From positions 1-64,000 of the forward strand of contig NZ_RXOF01000003.1 in NCBI RefSeq assembly GCF_003970915.1: a stretch of DNA of 64,000 nt, written 5' to 3'. This document shows positions 59,621 to 64,000 of the stretch, piece after piece (the stretch's first letter is position 1; every line of letters starts with the position of its first letter). The stretch is from Hymenobacter gummosus. Its GTDB lineage: Bacteria > Bacteroidota > Bacteroidia > Cytophagales > Hymenobacteraceae. A program made the position numbers and the translations under genes. Under the pieces are notes generated by a model. It did not search any database, was not told the origin of the DNA, and was given only the letters and a program-made list of their open reading frames with translations.

Positions 59621-61807
59621 CTAATGCAAGAAAAGCAGCTCGCGGTATTTGACCAGGGGCCAATCTTCATCGGCCACCAGGAGTTCCAGTTTGTCTACCT
59701 GCCGACGAATAACGTCGAACAAGGGACGGATATTGGCGCCGTACGCCAGGGCCCGCTCGCGCGTGTCCTCCAGCTTGTTGGCTTTCTTACGCTCCTCAAT
59801 CATCTCGCCCACCGTCGTCTTGATGGTGGCGATGCGGCGCGAAATTTCCTTGATGGAGTCCACAGTTACCTGTGAATGCTCGTCGTCAAGGCCCAGTTCG
59901 CGCAAGCCGCGCACGTTTTGCACTAGCTTATTCTGGTAGGCAACCGCGGTCGGGATGATATGGTTCACGGCCAAATCGCCCATTACGCGGCTTTCGATCT
60001 GCACCCGCTTGATGTAGTCCTCGAGCAGGATTTCGTGGCGGGCGTGCAGTTCGACGTGCGAATATATACCCAAACGCTCAAACAGCTGCGAAGCCGACTC
60101 GGTCACGAAGGCGTCGAGGGCCGGCGGCGTGGTCGGCACGTTCGACAAACCGCGGCTGGCGGCCTCTTCTTTCCACTCGTCGGAGTAGCCGTTGCCCTCG
60201 AAGCGGATGGCTTTCGAGTCAATCACGTACTGGCGCAGCACGTCGATAATGGCCATTTCCTTTTTGCGGCCGCCCTCGATGAGCGCGTCCACTTCCTTGC
60301 GGAACACCTCCAGCTGGTCGGCCACGATGGCGTTGAGCACGGTCATGGCCGAGGAGCAGTTGGCCGACGAACCCACGGCGCGGAACTCGAACTTGTTGCC
60401 GGTGAAGGCGAAGGGCGAGGTGCGGTTGCGGTCGGTGTTGTCGAGCAGGATGGGCGGAATCTTGTCGATGCCCAGCTTCAGGTACAGGTTGTCGCCCTTG
60501 TCGAGGGGCAGCTTGGCGTTGCGCTCCAGCTCGTCGAGCACTTCGGTGAGCTGCTTGCCCACAAACACCGACATGATGGCCGGCGGGGCTTCGTTGGCGC
60601 CCAGGCGGTGGTCGTTCGAGGCCGAGGCAATGCTGGCGCGCAGCAGGTCGGCGTGGGTGTACACCGCCTTCACCGTGTTGATGAAGAAGGTCAGGAACTG
60701 CAGGTTTTCCTTGGGCTTGCGGCCGGGCGAGAACAGGTTCACGCCGGTGTCGGTGCTCATTGCCCAGTTGTTGTGCTTGCCCGAGCCGTTGACGCCCGCG
60801 AAGGGCTTCTCGTGCAGCAGCACCTTGAAGTTGTGCTTGTCGGCCACCTTGTCCATGACGTCCATCAGGAGCTGGTTGTGGTCGATGGCCAGGTTGGCGT
60901 CCTCGAAGGTGGGGGCGCACTCAAACTGGTGCGGGGCCACTTCGTTGTGGCGGGTGCGCAGCGGAATGCCCAGCTTGGTAGACTCCTCCTCGAACTCCAC
61001 CATGAAGGAGTGCACGCGGGGCGGAATCGAGCCGAAGTAGTGGTCTTCGAGCTGCTGGCCCTTGGCCGGGGCGTGGCCGAACAGCGTGCGGCCGGTCATC
61101 AGCAGGTCGGGGCGGGCGTTGAACAGCGCCTTGTCGACCAGGAAGTACTCCTGCTCGATGCCCAGCGTGGTGTTCACGCGCTGCACGTCCTTGTCGAAGT
61201 AGTGGCAGATGGGCAGGGCGGCGGCTTCCAGGGCGGCCAGCGACTTCAGCAGCGGGGCTTTGTAGTCGAGGGCCTCGCCGGTGTAGGCCACGAAGATGGT
61301 CGGAATGCACAGCGTCTTGGCGCCGGCCGTTTCCAGGATGAAGGCGGGGGACGTCGGGTCCCAGGCGGTGTAGCCGCGGGCCTCGAAGGTGTTGCGGATG
61401 CCGCCGTTCGGGAACGACGAAGCATCGGGCTCCTGCTGCACCAGCGCCGAACCTTTGAAGTTCTCGATGGGGCGGCCGTCGGAGTTCAGGTCGAAGAACG
61501 AGTCGTGCTTTTCGGCGGTGGCGCCGGTCAGGGGCTGGAACCAGTGCGTGTAGTGCGTGGCCCCCTTGCTCATGGCCCAGGTTTTCATGGCCCCGGCTAC
61601 GGCGTCAGCCACGCTGCGCTCTACCGGCTGGCCCTGCTTGATGGCGGCCTGCAGCTTTTTGAAATAGTCGCCGGACATGGTGGCGCGCATGGCCTCCAGG
61701 TTGAACACATTGCGCCCGAACGACTCGGAGCGACGTTCGGAGGAAGTCACCGGCACAGGCTTGCGCTGGTCGACCAGATTCAGAGCACGAAAACGGAGGG
61801 TTGCCAC
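59621..61807 (-). CDS. Glutamine synthetase III
   Basis: 728 residues from GTG 61807 (typical GSIII length about 729). The enzyme makes glutamine from glutamate and ammonium with ATP. GSIII features are VFNLEAMRATMSGDYFKKL, YTHWFQPLTGATAEKHDSFF, EQEYFLVDKALFNARPDLL, PFAGVNGSGKHNNWAMST (the glutamate/ammonium-binding loop), RLGANEAPPAIMSVFVG, LDNTDRNRTSPFAFTGNKFE and RAVGSSANCSSAMTVLN. Type III is the main form in Bacteroidota. A well-spaced TTG-N20-TACCTTTG promoter lies 46 bp upstream of the GTG. Confidence 0.95.
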   Translation of the reverse strand: MATLRFRALNLVDQRKPVPVTSSERRSESFGRNVFNLEAMRATMSGDYFKKLQAAIKQGQPVERSVADAVAGAMKTWAMSKGATHYTHWFQPLTGATAEKHDSFFDLNSDGRPIENFKGSALVQQEPDASSFPNGGIRNTFEARGYTAWDPTSPAFILETAGAKTLCIPTIFVAYTGEALDYKAPLLKSLAALEAAALPICHYFDKDVQRVNTTLGIEQEYFLVDKALFNARPDLLMTGRTLFGHAPAKGQQLEDHYFGSIPPRVHSFMVEFEEESTKLGIPLRTRHNEVAPHQFECAPTFEDANLAIDHNQLLMDVMDKVADKHNFKVLLHEKPFAGVNGSGKHNNWAMSTDTGVNLFSPGRKPKENLQFLTFFINTVKAVYTHADLLRASIASASNDHRLGANEAPPAIMSVFVGKQLTEVLDELERNAKLPLDKGDNLYLKLGIDKIPPILLDNTDRNRTSPFAFTGNKFEFRAVGSSANCSSAMTVLNAIVADQLEVFRKEVDALIEGGRKKEMAIIDVLRQYVIDSKAIRFEGNGYSDEWKEEAASRGLSNVPTTPPALDAFVTESASQLFERLGIYSHVELHARHEILLEDYIKRVQIESRVMGDLAVNHIIPTAVAYQNKLVQNVRGLRELGLDDEHSQVTVDSIKEISRRIATIKTTVGEMIEERKKANKLEDTRERALAYGANIRPLFDVIRRQVDKLELLVADEDWPLVKYRELLFLH

Positions 61808-61852
61808 GAAACGGGAAAAGGTTAAAAAGCGGGGAAATGCTTTTGATAGGGC

Positions 61853-61883
61853 CAAAGGTAGAAGCGAAAGTTATTTTTCACAA
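61853..61883 (-). promoter_or_regulatory. Consensus Bacteroidota promoter for glutamine synthetase III
   Basis: On the minus strand, TTG (61881-61883) is followed by exactly 20 bp and TACCTTTG (61853-61860), the -33/-7 consensus spacing. The transcript would begin near 61845 and carry a leader of about 40 nt before GTG 61807. Confidence 0.75.
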
Positions 61884-62045
61884 CTACCCCCTCTTTTTTT
61901 AGCCTCTTTTTCGACTAAGCAAACGATTTCATCGACTATACCCCTATTAAATCAACACTAACTCCTGAAAAGCCACTCTCCAATGTCACCTTGAACTTGC
62001 CGGGGTAGCCTTGCTGCGGGCCGGGCGGCTTATCGGACGGGCGCT

Positions 62046-62053
62046 TACCTTTG
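62046..62053 (+). promoter_or_regulatory. TAnnTTTG -7 element for the sulfatase-fold gene
   Basis: TACCTTTG, 18 bp before GTG 62072. It excludes the in-frame TTG at 62051 as a start. No TTG at the standard -33 distance was seen. Confidence 0.5.
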
Positions 62054-62071
62054 CGGCTTCGCTCCGCCTCC

Positions 62072-63940
62072 GTGAGAAACCGCTTTCATTTCCAGCCGCG
62101 CTACTTTCTGTATTGGCTGCTGCTGTTTGCCTTCGGGCGTGCTGCTTTCCTGCTCTACCACTGGCCCCAGCACACGGCCGACCTCGACGCGGGCACCATC
62201 CTGCGCACCTTCGTCTACGGGGTGCGGCTCGACGGCTCGGCGGCGGCCTACCTCTGCTTGCCGGCCTTCCTGCTGCTGGCGGTGGCGGGCCTGTTTCCGC
62301 GCTGGCGGGGTGCCCGGGCGCTGGGCGCGTACACGGCCGTGGTCGGCACCGGGGTGGCCCTGCTGACTACCGTCGATTTGGAGCTGTACCGGGCCTGGGG
62401 CTTCCGCCTCGACAGCACCCCGCTGCAGTACCTCGACTCGCCGGGGGAAATGGCCGCCTCGGCCGGCTCGGCCCCCATTCTGCTGCTGGTTGGCATCTTT
62501 CTGGCGCTGCTGGCCCTGGGCTACGGGCTGTACCGCTGGCTGCTGGTGCCGCTGCCGCTGGCGCCGACCTGGTTCCAGCGCTGGCGGGCGGTGCTGGTGG
62601 CACTCCTATATATAGCCCTGCTGGTGGTACCCCTGCGCGGCGGCCTGCAGCAGATTCCCGTCAACCAGAGCGACGTGTACTTCTCGACCCAGTGGCCCTT
62701 TGCCAACCACGCCGCCATCAACGTGCCCTGGAATGTGGTGCAGTCGTTACCCCTGGGCGAGCTGCGCCAGAACCCCTACCAGTACCTGCCCGACAGCGCC
62801 GCCCGGCAGGCGGTAGCCGAACTGTACCGCCCCGCCGCCGATTCGGCCCCGGTGCAGCTGCTGCGCACGGCGCGGCCCAACGTGCTGTTCGTCATTCTGG
62901 AAAGCTTCACGGCCAAGCTGGTGGGGCATCTGCAGGGCGAGCGGGGCGTCACGCCCACCCTCGACAGCCTGGCCCGCACCGGCGTGAGCTTCGCGCAGCT
63001 CTACGCCAGCGGCGACCGGAGCCAGAAGGGCATTGTGGCCCTGCTCAGCGGCTACCCCAACCAGCCGACGACCAGCATTATCAAGTTTCCGCGCAAAACC
63101 GAGGGCCTGCCCAACCTGGCCCGGAGCCTGGGCCGGCAGGGCTACCAATCGGCGTTTTACTACGGCGGCGAGCTGGCCTTTGCCAACATGAAATCCTACC
63201 TGCTGGCCGCCGGCTACCAGCGCCTGGTGGAGCGGCAGGATTTCAACCGGCGCGACCAGAACTCCAAGTGGGGCGCCCACGACCACGTGCTGTTCAACCG
63301 CATTCTGCGCGACCTGCACCAGGCCCCGCCCCAGCCGTTTTTCCTGACGGCCTTCACCCTGAGCAGCCACGAGCCCTTCGAGGTGCCCATGCGCCCGCGC
63401 TTCCCCGGCCGCGATGAGGAAAACCAATTCCGCAACTCCGTGGCCTACACCGACCACGCGCTGGGGCAGTTTCTGCGGGCGGCCCGGCAGGAGGCTTGGT
63501 GGGACAACACGCTGGTGGTGCTGGTGGCCGACCACGGCCACACGCTGCCGGGCGAGTCGGCCCTGCCCTCGCCCGAGCGGTTTCACGTGCCGCTGCTGCT
63601 CAGCGGCGGGGCGCTGCGCCCCGAGGCGGCCGGCCGGGTGGTGCGCACCTACGGCAGCCAGACCGACGTGGCCGCTACCCTGCTGGCCCAGCTGAAGCTG
63701 CCCGCCGCGGAGTACGCCTGGAGCCGCAACCTGCTGGCCCCGACGCCCCCGGCGGCGCCCGGCGGCTTTGCCTTCTACTGCTTCACCGACGGCTTCGGCA
63801 TCGTAACGCCCGCCGGCGAGCTGTCCGTCGACAACGTGTCGCGGGAGCTGATTTACCGCGACCCGCAGGTACTCGACCAGCAGCTACACCAGGGCCAGGC
63901 CTACCAGCAGGAGTCGTTTGCCGATTTTCTGCGCCGCTAA
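62072..63940 (+). CDS. LTA-synthase-like sulfatase-domain membrane protein
   Basis: 622 residues. Four to five N-terminal membrane helices (FLYWLLLFAFGRAAFLLYHW, AYLCLPAFLLLAVAGLF, ILLLVGIFLALLALGYGL, VALLYIALLVV) are followed by an extracytoplasmic sulfatase fold: VLFVILESFTAKLVGHL, FAQLYASGDRSQKGIVALLS (the nucleophile region, with Ser/Asp), GGELAFANMKSYLLAAGY, TAFTLSSHEPFEVP and LVVLVADHGHTLPGE (metal-binding DHGH). This is the lipoteichoic-acid-synthase/phosphoglycerol-transferase superfamily; in Gram-negatives it usually modifies envelope glycans or lipids. The acceptor is unknown. GTG 62072 gives the first helix. Confidence 0.9.
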   Translation: MRNRFHFQPRYFLYWLLLFAFGRAAFLLYHWPQHTADLDAGTILRTFVYGVRLDGSAAAYLCLPAFLLLAVAGLFPRWRGARALGAYTAVVGTGVALLTTVDLELYRAWGFRLDSTPLQYLDSPGEMAASAGSAPILLLVGIFLALLALGYGLYRWLLVPLPLAPTWFQRWRAVLVALLYIALLVVPLRGGLQQIPVNQSDVYFSTQWPFANHAAINVPWNVVQSLPLGELRQNPYQYLPDSAARQAVAELYRPAADSAPVQLLRTARPNVLFVILESFTAKLVGHLQGERGVTPTLDSLARTGVSFAQLYASGDRSQKGIVALLSGYPNQPTTSIIKFPRKTEGLPNLARSLGRQGYQSAFYYGGELAFANMKSYLLAAGYQRLVERQDFNRRDQNSKWGAHDHVLFNRILRDLHQAPPQPFFLTAFTLSSHEPFEVPMRPRFPGRDEENQFRNSVAYTDHALGQFLRAARQEAWWDNTLVVLVADHGHTLPGESALPSPERFHVPLLLSGGALRPEAAGRVVRTYGSQTDVAATLLAQLKLPAAEYAWSRNLLAPTPPAAPGGFAFYCFTDGFGIVTPAGELSVDNVSRELIYRDPQVLDQQLHQGQAYQQESFADFLRR

Positions 63941-63960
63941 CGCCCTCTTTCGCCTTCCCG

Positions 63961-64000
63961 ATGCGGCAGCTGCTGTTCGTCTACAACGCCACCTCCGGCC
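63961..64000 (+). CDS. Start of a gene running off the window edge
   Basis: ATG 63961 opens MRQLLFVYNATSG before the sequence ends. It lies 20 bp after the sulfatase-fold gene on the same strand and is probably in its operon. The opening resembles a small Bacteroidota protein family that begins 'LLFVYNADSG', but 13 residues do not allow an assignment. Confidence 0.4.
   Translation, partial: MRQLLFVYNATSG

Noticed and set aside
1-64000. tRNA, rRNA, riboswitch or replication origin
   Set aside because: Reading both strands gave no cloverleaf with a CCA-type acceptor end, no rRNA-like segments, no recognised riboswitch and no DnaA-box cluster; a covariance search could still find weak candidates.

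Overview
The window is high-GC chromosomal DNA of a Bacteroidota bacterium, most likely Hymenobacter or a close relative in the Cytophagales. This rests on proteins with type IX secretion C-terminal signals, TAnnTTTG -7 promoter elements, a class III glutamine synthetase, the long Bacteroidota form of IspG, and 'VGIGT-P-LDVxG' surface proteins. No rRNA, tRNA or CRISPR array was seen. All family names come from reading the sequence; no database search was run.

Layout. (1) 0-2.1 kb: a SUKH-type immunity gene, a second SUKH gene cut off by a Tn3-like transposon end, a decayed Tn3 transposase and a 212-bp Tn3-derived mini-element. (2) 2.2-12.3 kb: a TPR sensor histidine kinase and a LytTR response regulator, then three tandem exported proteins that share a C-terminal domain resembling H-type lectins but carry different middles (beta-propeller, glycine-rich, 19 x 17-residue repeat). 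This looks like a regulated surface adhesin/lectin cassette. (3) 12.4-17.4 kb: an insertion-sequence pile-up. It holds an orphan T9SS tail, an IS5-type element apparently carrying a CPCC-protein passenger gene, an IS630 element nested in that element's target duplication, IS630-like remnants and an IS701-like element. (4) 17.4-21.3 kb: an unknown gene, a DUF5682-type protein and a candidate small RNA with its own promoter and terminator. (5) 21.5-38.5 kb: mixed housekeeping and envelope genes (CrtA-like enzyme, FMN-binding stress protein, ACP phosphodiesterase, T9SS protein, SlyD, Upf1-like helicase, RDD protein, Imm51 lipoprotein, a CoxE-like VWA protein that is the usual partner of DUF5682, and a second TPR histidine kinase). 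It includes a deletion scar that joins two gene fragments. (6) 38.5-64 kb: M1 aminopeptidase, LeuS, GNAT, two HAD phosphatases, a YoeB toxin-antitoxin pair, an AT-rich two-gene islet, IspG, redox enzymes, a MarR regulator, a GRDP-like/TIGR04222-like pair, glutamine synthetase III and an LTA-synthase-like sulfatase-fold enzyme.

The signals most worth attention are: the kinase/regulator/lectin cassette; the IS5 element with a passenger gene; a 42-bp minisatellite (49.03-49.29 kb) whose units carry evenly spaced small palindromes; an in-frame AT-rich palindrome inserted inside ispG; the candidate sRNA at 21.25 kb; and several unrelated long intergenic palindromes.
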